From contig NZ_JH393258.1 of assembly GCF_000236035.1 (NCBI RefSeq), positions 868,724-932,723 of the forward strand: 64,000 nucleotides of DNA, written 5' to 3'. The DNA is from Vreelandella boliviensis LC1. GTDB lineage: Bacteria > Pseudomonadota > Gammaproteobacteria > Pseudomonadales > Halomonadaceae. Made by a program: the position numbers and the translations under genes. The notes beneath the pieces are model-generated. The model ran no database searches, was not told where the DNA came from, and worked only from the letters and a program-made list of their open reading frames with translations. This document shows positions 42,897 through 52,916 of the stretch, piece after piece (position 1 is the first letter of the stretch; each line of letters starts with the position of its first letter).

Positions 42897-44945
42897 ATGG
42901 CGAAAGACAACCCCATCCTCCCCTCCCGAGACCGCCTCAATCCCGTGGTTTTCCACGGCAGCGTGGCCGGTATTGTCGTTTTTCTTGTGCTCACGATGCT
43001 GTTTACCGAGCAAGCCGGTGCCTTTTTTGATGCTGGCCTAGCTTGGGTAAGCAAAACCTTTGGCTGGTACTACATGCTCGCCATTGTGGCGTATCTGGTC
43101 TTCGTCATTGCGATTGGTATGTCCCGCTTTGGCAGTATCCGCCTGGGGCCAGATCACTCACGACCCGAGTTTTCGCTGCTCTCCTGGTCGGCCATGCTGT
43201 TCGCCGCAGGTATCGGTATCGACCTACTGTTCTTCAGCGTTGCCGAACCGGTTGCCCACTATTTGGCACCACCGGATTTAACCCCGGAAAGCCAGGCAGC
43301 GATGCGCAACGCCGTCGTTCAAACCTATCTGCACTGGGGGCTCTCCGGTTGGGGGCTGTACGTGCTGATGGGTATGGCGCTGGCTTACTTTAGCTACCGT
43401 CACCGCTTGCCGCTGGCGATTCGTAGCGCGCTCTACCCGATTCTGGGTAAGCGTATTCATGGCCCTATTGGCAACGCTGTCGACATTACTGCGGTGATCT
43501 CCACCGTGTTCGGCATTGCTACCAGCCTGGGTATTGGGGTGATGCAGCTCAATTACGGCCTCACCTATATGTTCGGCGTGCCGGAAACGCTTACCGTACA
43601 AGTGATTTTGATTGTCTTGGTGGTCGTATTGGCGACAATTTCCGTGGTGACCGGTGTTGAGAAGGGTATTCGCCGCCTTTCAGAGTTCAACATGCTGTTG
43701 GCATTGGCACTGTTGCTGTTTGTACTCTTCTCCGGCGACACCCTGGTACTGCTGGATAAAGTGGTCAATAACGCCGGTGATTATCTATCTGGGTTTGTCG
43801 GTGCCAGCTTCGACACCTACGCCTTTGCCGATGAAGGCGCCCAAGAGTGGAAAATGTGGTGGACGATTTTCTTCTGGGGCTGGTGGATTGCCTGGACACC
43901 GTTCGTCGGTCTGTTCCTGGCGCGTATTTCCCGTGGCCGTACCATTCGTGAATTTGTCGCAGGCGCCTTGTTTATTCCGCTGGCCTTTATGATGGTGTGG
44001 ATGTCGGTATTCGGTAACACTGGTATCGAGCTGGTGGCCAATCAAGGCGCTGTTGAACTAGGCCAACAAGCGCTCAACACCCCGCAAACTACCCTCTACA
44101 CCTTGCTAGAGTACTTCCCTTATGCTGGCCTAACCGCCGCTGTTGTCACGGTCCTTGGCATTGTGTTCTTTATTACCTCAGCAGACTCTGGTGCGCTGGT
44201 ACTGGCCAACTTCACCTCTATTTTGAGCGACGTAAACCACGATGCCCCGGTAAAACTGCGTATTTTCTGGTCGGCCGTCATAGGTTTGATCACCATTGCC
44301 CTACTCATGGCCGGTGGCTTGAACGCGCTACAGAGTGCCGTCGTTATCACCGCGCTGCCCTTCTCATTAGTCATTTTCGCGGTGATGGTGGGTATGTATA
44401 AGGCGCTGAAAATGGAAGGTAGCAAAGCCGATGCCCGCCGCATGATTGCCGGTGGCGCGCCAGGCGGTGACTGGAAAGAGCGCTTGGATCGCGCTCTGGA
44501 TACCTCCACGCGAGCGGGTGCGGCGGCAACCCTTGAACACTCTATTCGCCCGGCCATGACTCAGTTTGCCCAGGAGCTTGAGAGCCGTGGCCAAACAGCC
44601 AATGTCACCGAAGAGCACCTTGAAGGCGAATCGCTACCTAACCTAATGCTCCAGGTCGACTTCGGCGAAGCGACCAGCTTTGTCTACCAGGTCTGCCCGC
44701 ACCGCATGCGCACGCCTAGCTTTATCCCGGCGGATGATGACTTCTATGTGCGTCTCGACGTCTACCTGGCGGAAGGCGGTCAGGATAAAGACCTTAACGG
44801 CTATACCCGTGGTCAGGTAATTGGTGATTTGGTGGCCGAGTATGAGCGCCATCTACACTTCCTCACTCTGGCCGGTGAGCAGATGGGTCATGTGCAGGCA
44901 ATGCCCGGCACCATCGGCGAACCGCCTGAAGATTCCCAAATGTAG
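42897..44945 (+). CDS. betT: BetT-type BCCT choline/betaine transporter
   Basis: 682-residue BCCT carrier with 12 transmembrane segments and a long (about 180-residue) hydrophilic C-terminal tail, as in BetT-type choline transporters. Key segments are MLFAAGIGIDLLFFSVAEPVAHY (TM3 substrate region) and the BCCT signature WWTIFFWGWWIAWTPFVGLFLARISRGRTIREF. The aspartate in GIGID is the form seen in proton-coupled BetT rather than the sodium-coupled GMGIG of BetP. It imports choline or a related quaternary amine for osmoprotection. The upstream BetI-like palindrome supports choline control; betIBA itself is not in the window. A terminator follows. Confidence 0.85.
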   Translation: MAKDNPILPSRDRLNPVVFHGSVAGIVVFLVLTMLFTEQAGAFFDAGLAWVSKTFGWYYMLAIVAYLVFVIAIGMSRFGSIRLGPDHSRPEFSLLSWSAMLFAAGIGIDLLFFSVAEPVAHYLAPPDLTPESQAAMRNAVVQTYLHWGLSGWGLYVLMGMALAYFSYRHRLPLAIRSALYPILGKRIHGPIGNAVDITAVISTVFGIATSLGIGVMQLNYGLTYMFGVPETLTVQVILIVLVVVLATISVVTGVEKGIRRLSEFNMLLALALLLFVLFSGDTLVLLDKVVNNAGDYLSGFVGASFDTYAFADEGAQEWKMWWTIFFWGWWIAWTPFVGLFLARISRGRTIREFVAGALFIPLAFMMVWMSVFGNTGIELVANQGAVELGQQALNTPQTTLYTLLEYFPYAGLTAAVVTVLGIVFFITSADSGALVLANFTSILSDVNHDAPVKLRIFWSAVIGLITIALLMAGGLNALQSAVVITALPFSLVIFAVMVGMYKALKMEGSKADARRMIAGGAPGGDWKERLDRALDTSTRAGAAATLEHSIRPAMTQFAQELESRGQTANVTEEHLEGESLPNLMLQVDFGEATSFVYQVCPHRMRTPSFIPADDDFYVRLDVYLAEGGQDKDLNGYTRGQVIGDLVAEYERHLHFLTLAGEQMGHVQAMPGTIGEPPEDSQM

Positions 44946-44972
44946 CGGCGTTAGCATTTGAGACAAAAGATC

Positions 44973-45000
44973 AATCCCGGCCTGAGTGCCGGGATTTTTT
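44973..45000 (+). terminator. Intrinsic terminator after betT
   Basis: Stem AATCCCGGC / GCCGGGATT with a short loop, followed by a six-T run (44995-45000), starting 27 bp after the stop codon. Confidence 0.9.
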
Positions 45001-45098
45001 GTGCGCAAACGACTCCGCGACTAACGCCTTGTTGTGCAAATTTCACCGCAGGCGTAGCGTAATAGCTTGTTTTCCCTATCACTTAGGAGGCTCGCCCC

Positions 45099-46826
45099 AT
45101 GTCCCGTGCCCATCGCTCTTCGGGTTACGTTTTTCCGCTGCCTGGCAGTGCGCTAGTAAACGCATGGCGTGAAGGGTATACGCTGGCCAAATTAAAGCGT
45201 GATGTGATGGCGGGGCTAACGATTGGCGTGGTGGCAGTACCGCTTTCCATGGCACTGGCAATCGCCACTGGCGTGCCGCCTCAACATGGGCTCTACACTG
45301 CCATAGTGGCGGGGGCGGTGATCGCCTTAACAGGCGGTTCGCGGTTTAATATCTCCGGCCCCACCGCCGCTTTTGTGGTGATTCTGTTTCCCATCGTGGC
45401 CAACCACGGCCTGGGCGGGCTACTGATCGCCACGCTGATGGCGGGCGCTATTTTGGTCGCGCTGGGATTGTCGCGGTTGGGTAGCCTGATTCAGTACGTG
45501 CCCTACCCGGTGATTCTCGGCTTTACGGCGGGTATTGGCGTGGTGATTGCGCTGCTGCAGCTACCTGACTTTCTTGGCTTGGCCGGGGTGGAGCTAGGCG
45601 ATAGCACCTTGCATAACCTAATGCTGATTGGCCGAGCGTTGCCTAGTCTTTCACCAGCAGAGATCAGCGTTGGGCTTGTCACCTTGGCGACGCTGTTAAT
45701 CTGGCCCCGCCTGAATACGCCAGTCCCTGCTCCGCTGGTTGGCTTAGCGGTGGGCACCCTGACCGCCTCGCTGCTATTGATGGGTGGCGTTGAGGTCGAC
45801 ACCATCGCCTCGCGGTTTAGCTGGGAGTTCGAGGGTGATAGCGGCAGTGGTATTCCACCCTTTGCGCCTAGCTTTACCGCACCGTGGCATTTTCCAGGTG
45901 CTGATGGCACACCGCTTGAGATCAACTTTGCGCTGATTCAGGCGCTGCTCGGCCCGGCACTGGCGATTGCACTACTGGCGGCAATTGAGTCATTGCTGTG
46001 TGCCGTTGTCGCAGATGGCCTTACCCGCACCCGCCATGATCCTAACGCCGAACTAATTGGTCAGGGGCTAGGCAATATAGTGGTGCCCTTCTTTGGTGGT
46101 ATTACCGCCACGGCGGCCCTTGCCCGCACCGCGACCAATATCAAAAGCGGTGCATTTTCACCTGTCGCGGCGGTAGTGCATTCGGTAGTGGTGCTACTTG
46201 CTGTGGTCGTGCTAGCGGGAGTGCTGGGATATGTACCTATGGCTGCTCTGGCCGCGCTGCTCTTTATCATCGCCTGGAACATGAGCGAGGCGCGCCACTT
46301 TATGCATACACTGAAAAGCGCCCCCGCCAGCGATGTTTGGGTGTTGGTGATCTGCTTCGCGCTCACGGTGATTTTTGACATGGTGATCGCGGTGGCCGTG
46401 GGTATTGGCCTAGCCGCAGCACTGTTTATCCGACGTATGGCACAATTGACCCATACCCAGCGCTTGGCCGCACCCGACACAGACGAACACTTCCCGCCAG
46501 AAGTGGCACTTTATAAAATCAGTGGCCCGCTTTTTTTTGGCGCGGCAGAAAAAGCCATCGCCACACTAAGAGTGATTGATCACAGCGTACGAATTGTCGT
46601 TCTGGATATGCGCGATGTGCCCAGCCTCGACACCACTGCCATGGTGGCACTGGATACGCTGCGCCGCGAGCTGGGCGAGCATAACGTAGGGGTGATATTT
46701 GTGGGTCTGCCGCCGCGCATGGCATTGAAAATTAAACGCGCAGGCATTAAACGCGAAGCGGGTAGACTAGCGGTCGTCAGCAACCTTGCCCACGCCGAGC
46801 GTATGGCGCGACGCTGGTTGGGCTGA
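45099..46826 (+). CDS. SulP-family anion transporter with STAS domain
   Basis: 575-residue SLC26/SulP transporter. The membrane domain (residues about 20-420) has the SulP entry signature LKRDVMAGLTIGVVAVPLSMALAIATGVPPQHGLYTAIVAG and GGSRFNISGPTAAFVVIL. A C-terminal STAS domain (about 450-565, VRIVVLDMRDVPSLDTTAMVALDTLRREL) follows. Substrates in the family include sulfate, bicarbonate and C4-dicarboxylates (DauA); none can be chosen here. It stands alone behind a TTAGGAGG Shine-Dalgarno. Confidence 0.88.
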   Translation: MSRAHRSSGYVFPLPGSALVNAWREGYTLAKLKRDVMAGLTIGVVAVPLSMALAIATGVPPQHGLYTAIVAGAVIALTGGSRFNISGPTAAFVVILFPIVANHGLGGLLIATLMAGAILVALGLSRLGSLIQYVPYPVILGFTAGIGVVIALLQLPDFLGLAGVELGDSTLHNLMLIGRALPSLSPAEISVGLVTLATLLIWPRLNTPVPAPLVGLAVGTLTASLLLMGGVEVDTIASRFSWEFEGDSGSGIPPFAPSFTAPWHFPGADGTPLEINFALIQALLGPALAIALLAAIESLLCAVVADGLTRTRHDPNAELIGQGLGNIVVPFFGGITATAALARTATNIKSGAFSPVAAVVHSVVVLLAVVVLAGVLGYVPMAALAALLFIIAWNMSEARHFMHTLKSAPASDVWVLVICFALTVIFDMVIAVAVGIGLAAALFIRRMAQLTHTQRLAAPDTDEHFPPEVALYKISGPLFFGAAEKAIATLRVIDHSVRIVVLDMRDVPSLDTTAMVALDTLRRELGEHNVGVIFVGLPPRMALKIKRAGIKREAGRLAVVSNLAHAERMARRWLG

Positions 46827-46862
46827 TTGGATAGCAGCGAGGTAACTGCGAGGATTAAATAA

Positions 46863-46878
46863 GGGGAGTTGCCTCCCC
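46863..46878 (-). terminator. Stem-loop between convergent sulP and adhP
   Basis: Arms GGGGAG (46863-46868) and CTCCCC (46873-46878), loop TTGC. On the minus strand it is followed by TTATTTAAT, giving modest terminator character for adhP. Confidence 0.5.
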
Positions 46879-46893
46879 CAGCAAATAGGTTGC

Positions 46894-47922
46894 TCAGCTA
46901 GCCATATCGAGCACGATACGGCCCTCTATTTTGCCGTCGATCATGCGCTGGAAAATGTCGTTGATATTGTCCAGCGTGTCGGTTGCCACCGTCGCTTTGA
47001 CCTTGCCTTCGGCGGCAAAATCCAGTGCTTCCTGCAGATCGCAGCGTGTGCCAACGATAGAACCACGAATGGTAATGCCGTTGAGCACCGTGCTGAAGAT
47101 CGGCAGCGGGAAGTCACCCGGCGGTAAGCCGTTGAGCACCAGCGTGCCGCCGCGACGCAGCATATTCTGCGCCTGATCAAATGCCTTTGGCGACACCGCA
47201 GTGACCAGTGCCCCGTGAGCGCCACCAATGGTTTTCTTCAAGTACGCCGCCGGGTCAGTTTTCATGGCGTTAACCGTTACCGTGGCGCCTAAGCGCTCGG
47301 CCAGGGCTAGCTTTCCGTCATCAATATCCACCGCCGCTACGTTGAGCCCCATGGCTTTCGCGTACTGCACCGCCATATGCCCAAGGCCGCCAATACCCGA
47401 AATCACCACCCACTGACCGGGGCGGGTATCGGTCATCTTCAAGCCTTTATAGACCGTCACCCCCGCACACAGCACCGGGGCTATTTCGATGAAATCGACG
47501 GCATCCGGCAGGCGCCCGACATAGCCCGCATCGGCTAGGGTGTAGTCCGCAAATCCGCCGTTAACGCTGTAGCCGGTATTTTGCTGGGACTCGCACAAGG
47601 TCTCCCAACCGCCTAAGCAATGCTCGCAGTAGCCGCAGGCAGAGTAGAGCCAGGGCACGCCGATGCGATCACCCTCTTTGACATGGGAGACACCTTCACC
47701 CACCGCCACGATATGCCCAACACCCTCATGGCCGGGAATAAACGGCGGCGAGGGTTTTACCGGCCAATCGCCGTGAGCAGCGTGTAAATCGGTGTGGCAA
47801 ACTCCAGAGGCCGCCACTTTCATCAACACTTCGCCCCGCTTTGGACGAGGTACGTCGACTTCTTCAATGACCAACGGCTGGCCAAACTCACGAACGACCG
47901 CCGCGCGCATTGTGCTATCCAT
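46894..47922 (-). CDS. adhP: AdhP-like zinc-dependent alcohol dehydrogenase
   Basis: 342-residue medium-chain, NAD-dependent alcohol dehydrogenase. The catalytic zinc ligands are C42, H65-E66 and C152; the structural zinc cysteines are C96, C99, C102 and C110 ([15 protein letters not shown]). The Rossmann motif GIGGLGHMA is around 176-184. Length and wording match E. coli AdhP, an ethanol-preferring enzyme. It lies 121 bp downstream of the acetaldehyde dehydrogenase gene on the same strand, with a terminator in between, so the two are functionally paired but probably not one strict transcript. Confidence 0.88.
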   Translation of the reverse strand: MDSTMRAAVVREFGQPLVIEEVDVPRPKRGEVLMKVAASGVCHTDLHAAHGDWPVKPSPPFIPGHEGVGHIVAVGEGVSHVKEGDRIGVPWLYSACGYCEHCLGGWETLCESQQNTGYSVNGGFADYTLADAGYVGRLPDAVDFIEIAPVLCAGVTVYKGLKMTDTRPGQWVVISGIGGLGHMAVQYAKAMGLNVAAVDIDDGKLALAERLGATVTVNAMKTDPAAYLKKTIGGAHGALVTAVSPKAFDQAQNMLRRGGTLVLNGLPPGDFPLPIFSTVLNGITIRGSIVGTRCDLQEALDFAAEGKVKATVATDTLDNINDIFQRMIDGKIEGRIVLDMAS

Positions 47923-48000
47923 GATGCAACTCCTAATAGTTTTCGATACAGCAGTTTAAGAACTGCTCTTATCGCTAGAATCAGCGTCAGGGAAACTGAC

Positions 48001-48025
48001 AAAAACGCCCGGCGAATACCGGGCG
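48001..48025 (-). terminator. Intrinsic terminator after exaC-like gene
   Basis: Minus-strand stem CGCCCGG / CCGGGCG (48006-48025) followed by a T run (complement of 48001-48005), 19 bp past the stop of the aldehyde dehydrogenase. Confidence 0.85.
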
Positions 48026-48043
48026 GTGTGGCTGGCAGAACGC

Positions 48044-49564
48044 TTAGAAGAAGCCCAGTGGGTTGATGTCGTAGCTGACCAGCAGGTTTTTGGTTTGCTG
48101 GTAGTGCTCAAGGGCGACTTTGTGGGTTTCACGGCCAACGCCGGATTTCTTGTAACCACCGAACGCCGCGTGGGCGGGATACTGGTGGTAGCAGTTGGTC
48201 CAAACGCGCCCGGCTTGAATGCCGCGGCCCATGCGGAAGGCGACGTTGATATCGCGGCTCCACACGCCAGCGCCCAGGCCAAACTCGGTGTCGTTGGCAA
48301 TCGCCAGCGCTTCCTCTTCGTCTTTGAACGTGGTTACTGCCACCACTGGGCCAAAGATTTCCTCCTGGAAAACGCGCATCTGGTTGGTACCCTTCAGCAG
48401 CGTGGGCTGAATGTAATAGCCGCTGTTGAGGCTGTCGTCCATGGTCTCTTTATTGCCGCCAGTGAGGAACTCCGCCCCTTCGTCGCGAGCGATATCCATA
48501 TACGACATGATCTTGTCGAACTGTTCTTGAGAGGCCTGCGCCCCCACTTGAACATCTGTATCCAGCGGATTGCCCCGCTTGATGGTTTGGGTACGCTCGA
48601 TCACCTTGGCCATGAACTCTTCGTACATGCTCTCTTGAATCAGCGCGCGAGACGGGCAGGTGCACACTTCGCCCTGGTTAAAGAACGCCAGTACCAAGCC
48701 CTCTACTGCTTTATCAATAAACGTTGGTTCGGCGTTCATAATATCAGCGAAGTAGATATTGGGAGATTTACCGCCCAGCTCTACGGTGGAGGGGATAATA
48801 TTTTCCGCCGCGCATTTCAGAATATGTGAACCAACGGGGGTAGAGCCGGTAAAGGCAATTTTGGCGATACGTTTGCTGGTGGCTAATGCTTGGCCTGCTT
48901 CAGCGCCAAAGCCATTGACGATATTGAGTACACCAGGCGGCAGCAGATCGCCAATCACTTCCATCACTTTCAAAATCGACGCGGGAGTTTGTTCTGCGGG
49001 CTTCAAGACCACGCAGTTACCCGCCGCCAGTGCAGGCGCCAGCTTCCAAACCGCCATTAGAATCGGGAAGTTCCAGGGGATAATCTGGCCCACTACGCCC
49101 AATGGCTCATGGAAGTGGTAGGAGACGGTGTTAGCATCAATATCCGCCGCCGTGCCTTCCTGCGAACGTAAGCAGCCCGCAAAGTAGCGGAAGTGGTCAA
49201 CGGCCAGCGGAAGATCTGCATTGAGGGTTTCGCGTACTGCTTTACCGTTATCCCACGTTTCCGCGACGGCAAGCATTTCCAGGTTTTGCTCAATGCGATC
49301 GGCAATTTTCAGCAAAATATTGCTGCGCTCTTGAACGGAGGTTTTCCCCCAGGCAGGTGCCGCTTTGTGGGCAGCGTCCAGCGCTTTATCAATATCTTCT
49401 GCCGTTGAGCGGGGAATTTCGCAGAAAACGTGGCCGTTGACGGGGCTAATATTGTCGAAATACTGGCCTTTCACCGGGGCGACAAACTCGCCACCGATAT
49501 AGTTGCCATAACGTTTTTCAAATGACACCAAAGAGCCAGTATCACCAGGGTTGGCGTAGATCAT
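48044..49564 (-). CDS. exaC: ExaC-like NAD-dependent acetaldehyde dehydrogenase
   Basis: 506-residue aldehyde dehydrogenase that oxidises acetaldehyde to acetate. ALDH features present are [34 protein letters not shown], the general-base region [17 protein letters not shown] and the nucleophile region [17 protein letters not shown]. The frame is open from ATG 49570, but I chose ATG 49564: the AGGAG at 49572-49576 is only one base from the first ATG and seven from the second, and MIYANPG matches the ExaC N-terminus. It is divergent from a LuxR-type response regulator, as in Pseudomonas exa/era regions. Confidence 0.88.
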   Translation of the reverse strand: MIYANPGDTGSLVSFEKRYGNYIGGEFVAPVKGQYFDNISPVNGHVFCEIPRSTAEDIDKALDAAHKAAPAWGKTSVQERSNILLKIADRIEQNLEMLAVAETWDNGKAVRETLNADLPLAVDHFRYFAGCLRSQEGTAADIDANTVSYHFHEPLGVVGQIIPWNFPILMAVWKLAPALAAGNCVVLKPAEQTPASILKVMEVIGDLLPPGVLNIVNGFGAEAGQALATSKRIAKIAFTGSTPVGSHILKCAAENIIPSTVELGGKSPNIYFADIMNAEPTFIDKAVEGLVLAFFNQGEVCTCPSRALIQESMYEEFMAKVIERTQTIKRGNPLDTDVQVGAQASQEQFDKIMSYMDIARDEGAEFLTGGNKETMDDSLNSGYYIQPTLLKGTNQMRVFQEEIFGPVVAVTTFKDEEEALAIANDTEFGLGAGVWSRDINVAFRMGRGIQAGRVWTNCYHQYPAHAAFGGYKKSGVGRETHKVALEHYQQTKNLLVSYDINPLGFF

Positions 49565-49680
49565 TGTCATGCTCCTGCGTATTATGATTATTTAAGGTGC
49601 ATTGACAGTGTTGTTCACTAAAGCGAATGGCGATATAGCCCGATGGCAGGATTAGCCCTCATCCCTTGGTAGGAGACGCC

Positions 49681-50358
49681 ATGTATTCCCTGTTGGTGGC
49701 GGATGACCATCCGCTGTTCCGCGACGCGCTACAAACCGTGATTAGCGGGGGCTTGGCTGGTAGCCAGCTATTGGAGGCAGAGAGCCTCGCTGATGCGATA
49801 GCGCTGGTTGAAGCGAACGCTGAGTTAGATCTACTGCTGCTGGATTTAAGCCTGCCGGATGCGGAAGGGCTAGAGGGGCTAACACGACTGCGCGAGGAAT
49901 TTCCCTCGCTGCCGGTGGCGGTTGTGTCTGCGCATCAAGAGCGCCAACTGGTACTCGATGCCATTACCCTCGGCGCGGTGGGCTATATCCCCAAATCCAC
50001 ACCCCGGGAAGCCCTGCTGGCCGCGTTAACGCAGATTCTTGAAGGCCAGCTCTACTTGCCACCCGATGTTATGCGTCGCCCAGCACCGCGCGCTTCTTCG
50101 GTGCCATCCGCTGTCAATCCTTCTTCGACCAGCGAGCGTTTAGCACGCTTAACCGATAAGCAGTTAGAGGTGTTGGCTTGTATGACAACCGGCATGTCGA
50201 ACAAGCATATCGCCCGGGAATTATTGATTGCCGAAACCACCGTTAAGACTCATGTTTCGGCGATTTTGCGTAAATTGAACGCCACCAGCCGAGTTCACGC
50301 GATCGTTATCGCCGGCGAGGAGGATCTAAGTTTTTATCGGGCCAATCGCACGCGCTAG
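49681..50358 (+). CDS. EraR/ExaE-like LuxR-type response regulator
   Basis: 225-residue NarL/LuxR response regulator. The receiver has the acidic D8/D9 (VADDHP) and phosphoacceptor D55 (LLLLDLSLPDAEG). The C-terminal helix-turn-helix reads LTDKQLEVLACMTTGMSNKHIARELLIAETTVKTHVSAILRKLNA. The frame is open from a TTG at 49666, but ATG 49681 has AGGAGA five bases upstream. Position opposite exaC, beside a kinase and a FIST sensor, suggests control of alcohol oxidation genes as EraR does in Pseudomonas. Its 3' end overlaps the kinase gene by 53 bp, tail to tail. Confidence 0.85.
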   Translation: MYSLLVADDHPLFRDALQTVISGGLAGSQLLEAESLADAIALVEANAELDLLLLDLSLPDAEGLEGLTRLREEFPSLPVAVVSAHQERQLVLDAITLGAVGYIPKSTPREALLAALTQILEGQLYLPPDVMRRPAPRASSVPSAVNPSSTSERLARLTDKQLEVLACMTTGMSNKHIARELLIAETTVKTHVSAILRKLNATSRVHAIVIAGEEDLSFYRANRTR

Positions 50359-51781
50359 GCTGCACCCGTTCGAATTTATTCAGCAGCGTGCCTAGCAGCA
50401 TGCGTAGCCGCAGAGGCTTTAAGGGTTTGAGCAAGCAGTGCATGCCTGCTTCACGGGTTGCACGCTTAATTTCCGCCTCGTGATTGGCGGTAATCACTAC
50501 CGATGCCAGGCCTGGATAACGGCGCTGCAGTCGGGCGGCCAACTCAATGCCGGTTTCGCGGTGCTCGCCCAAATGGTAATCCACTAGCAACACCGCCGGT
50601 CGCTCACCGTCGCTGGCGGCCTCCAAAGCACTTACTGTGGCGGCGGCTCGCACCCGGCAGCCCCAACTGCCCAGCAGTGCTTGCATACCTTCTATAATCG
50701 CCAGGTCGTCATCAATCACCCAGATGACACTACCGTTCAACGGATCCTCTGCATTGTCAGGCAGCGGCGCGGTGCGAGTGTTATGCACTATGGAGATCGC
50801 CGCCGTTGCGTAGGGCACGGTGATCGAAAATAGCGCGCCCACGCCTGGGCGCGAGGCGAGCGTTATCGGCTGTCCCAGCATGGCGCTGATACGGTCAACG
50901 ATAGCTAGCCCCAACCCCAAGCCGCGGCTGTGAGCACCGTTAGGCTGGTTAGCGCGACGAAACTCGAGAAAGATCGCTTCCCGCTGCTGCTCGGGTATCC
51001 CAGGGCCGGTGTCGCCCACGGTAATTTCTAACCCTTTTTTGCGCCGCCGACAGCCCAGCAGCACGCGACCGTGCTCGGTATAACGCACCGCATTGCTTAA
51101 GAAGTTGCGGATCACTCGAGCCAGCAGCGCTAGATCCGATTCGACCACCGCACTGGAAGGCACGTAGTGCAATGCCAGACCCCGCACTCCGGCTACTTGG
51201 CGATACTCTTCGGCTAGCGCATCTAATAGCGTGCTCACCGCGAACGGTGCTTTATCGGCGTGGAGTACGCCAGCATCCAAGCGCGAGATATCCACCAGCG
51301 TTCCTATCAGTCCTTCGACATCCTTTAGCGAGCGACCAATATGGCTTACTAACATTTGCGAGGTTTCAGGCAGTGAGTGCGTTTCTAAAGCACTGGCAAA
51401 CAGCCGAGCGGCGTTTAATGGCTGCAGCAGGTCGTGGCTGACCGCCGCCAGGAATTTCGTTTTGGATAGGTTGGCGGCTTCGGCTTCGGCTTTCGCGGCC
51501 AGTAGGCGCGTATTGACTTGGCTTAGCTCGTCCAAGGTGCGGTGCAGCGCATCGGTGCGCTCACGCACCTGTTCAGCAAGCAACACCGAGCGCTCAAACG
51601 CCGCATAGGGGGCTGGATCAGCACCGCCGCCCGTTTCCACCCGCTCCATCAGCGCTTGGCACACTTTACGCAGGCGGCGGTTCTCCTCCCGCAGCGCCGC
51701 GACATCAGTTGCACTAGTGCTATTGGTCGCTTCGGTGCTATGAGTTGAGTCATTGCTAGTCGTTAGCTGGAAGAGATCCAA
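50306..51781 (-). CDS. NahK/ErcS'-like soluble hybrid histidine kinase
   Basis: 491-residue kinase without membrane segments. The N-terminal coiled coil is at about 25-105. The HisKA box is LSKTKFLAAVSHDLLQPLNAARLFASALE (H116), HATPase_c follows (FLSNAVRYTEHG, GDTGPGIP, RGLGLGLAIVDRIS), then a C-terminal receiver (VIWVIDDDLAIIEGMQALL, phospho-Asp in VLLVDYHLGE). The DLLQPLNAARLF wording is typical of the NahK/ErcS' group. It directly follows the NosP-like FIST gene with a 26-bp overlap, so the two should act as sensor and kinase. The apparent start at 51781 is TTG; no upstream domain is missing, but the exact start is uncertain. Confidence 0.83.
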   Translation of the reverse strand: MDLFQLTTSNDSTHSTEATNSTSATDVAALREENRRLRKVCQALMERVETGGGADPAPYAAFERSVLLAEQVRERTDALHRTLDELSQVNTRLLAAKAEAEAANLSKTKFLAAVSHDLLQPLNAARLFASALETHSLPETSQMLVSHIGRSLKDVEGLIGTLVDISRLDAGVLHADKAPFAVSTLLDALAEEYRQVAGVRGLALHYVPSSAVVESDLALLARVIRNFLSNAVRYTEHGRVLLGCRRRKKGLEITVGDTGPGIPEQQREAIFLEFRRANQPNGAHSRGLGLGLAIVDRISAMLGQPITLASRPGVGALFSITVPYATAAISIVHNTRTAPLPDNAEDPLNGSVIWVIDDDLAIIEGMQALLGSWGCRVRAAATVSALEAASDGERPAVLLVDYHLGEHRETGIELAARLQRRYPGLASVVITANHEAEIKRATREAGMHCLLKPLKPLRLRMLLGTLLNKFERVQPSACDWPDKNLDPPRRR

Positions 51782-52916
51782 ACGCCACCCCCGTAAACGT
51801 TTGATTCACATGCATGCCGTGATGCTGTTCGCCGTAGGTATTGAACCCCACTACGCCTGCTTGGCGCAGTAGCTGCGACGCCTGATCCAGTTGCTGCAAC
51901 ACCTCAAGCTCCATGCGGCGCAGAAAACAGTCGCAGCCAATAATCATACTAGGCGCCCCCAGCCTTGCGTTCACCCCGGCAAGCATCACTTTGAGATCAT
52001 CCAGCAGCGGTGTTGGCTGCATGGCAGTTAATACAATGCCGTTTTCCACTGCACAGTAAAAACTCAAACTACTATCGCTATTAACACCCTGGATAGAGCG
52101 CACATAGTGCTGCCCGCCGATGCGCACCGCCAATGGATGGCGGGCAAAAACGGCGGCGCTAAGCTGCGCAGGTGCAACGCCTACTAACTCAGCATAAACC
52201 TGGGCGGCGGGCAAACCATTGAGTTCTATCACCCGCCGCTGCTCACGGTCAGCCTCAGTCACCACAAGTTTGTGGGCCAATGGAATTAAGTGATGGGTTG
52301 AAAACACCTCAAAGGGCAGACGGGTGTTGATCATTACGACCACCGCCGCACGGGTATAAAAGCGCCCGGCGGTATACACATGGGTATGGCTAAGGTGATT
52401 ATCGTCGCCGGCCGAGCCGCCAAAGCTGGGGATGCGCCCTAGCGCGGCATCTAAGGTGGCGAGCACCTGCTCTTCACGGCTAGATAAGCCATCCAATAAG
52501 GTCAGCGCAAAACTATGTTCGTTGATCGGCGCGATGGCTTGTTGACGGCAACGCTCCAACAACGAGTCGACCAGCGGCTGAGCATTGGCTAACTCAAAAT
52601 GGTCAAGGTCGTCGATCAGCGCCGTTTCAATGGCGAACATACGGCGATCAAACCCGATAGCCACGATGGAGCCGCGATCATAGCCTTCAGGCGTTATTTC
52701 CCCAGCGGTGGTACAGCCACTTAGCGGCGTGGTAGGGAAGCTACTTTCCAGTGCGTCCGCGAGGGCCGCTAAATCATACTCCGCGCTGCAGAAGAACAGC
52801 ACGAATCCCAAGTGTTCGTGGCGTAAGGCGTCGGCTAGATCCGCCGCTGCCCGGCAAGTATTTGTCTGCCGACTGGCTGCAGTGAGAATACCCTGCTCAA
52901 CTTGATAAGTGGTCAC
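51756..52916 (-). CDS. nosP: NosP-like FIST-domain sensor protein
   Basis: 386-residue cytoplasmic protein of FIST_N (about 20-215) plus FIST_C (about 225-365) domains. Telling segments are LGFVLFFCSAEYDLAALADALESSFPTTPLSGCTTAGEITPEGYDRGSIVAIGF, SFALTLLDGLSSREEQVLATLDAALGRIPSFGGSAGDD and the C-terminal VGFNTYGEQHHGMHVNQTFTGVAFG. FIST proteins co-encoded with NahK kinases include NosP, a haem-binding nitric-oxide sensor that inhibits the kinase. Haem binding here is inferred from context. I chose the GTG at 52916 (AGAGGTGGAG upstream) rather than the longer frame from 52958. It overlaps the upstream kinase gene by 20 bp. Confidence 0.78.
   Translation of the reverse strand: MTTYQVEQGILTAASRQTNTCRAAADLADALRHEHLGFVLFFCSAEYDLAALADALESSFPTTPLSGCTTAGEITPEGYDRGSIVAIGFDRRMFAIETALIDDLDHFELANAQPLVDSLLERCRQQAIAPINEHSFALTLLDGLSSREEQVLATLDAALGRIPSFGGSAGDDNHLSHTHVYTAGRFYTRAAVVVMINTRLPFEVFSTHHLIPLAHKLVVTEADREQRRVIELNGLPAAQVYAELVGVAPAQLSAAVFARHPLAVRIGGQHYVRSIQGVNSDSSLSFYCAVENGIVLTAMQPTPLLDDLKVMLAGVNARLGAPSMIIGCDCFLRRMELEVLQQLDQASQLLRQAGVVGFNTYGEQHHGMHVNQTFTGVAFGSLPAND

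Noticed and set aside
48026..48829. 267-codon plus-strand frame opposite exaC
   Set aside because: Entirely overlaps the ALDH gene on the other strand; no family resemblance.
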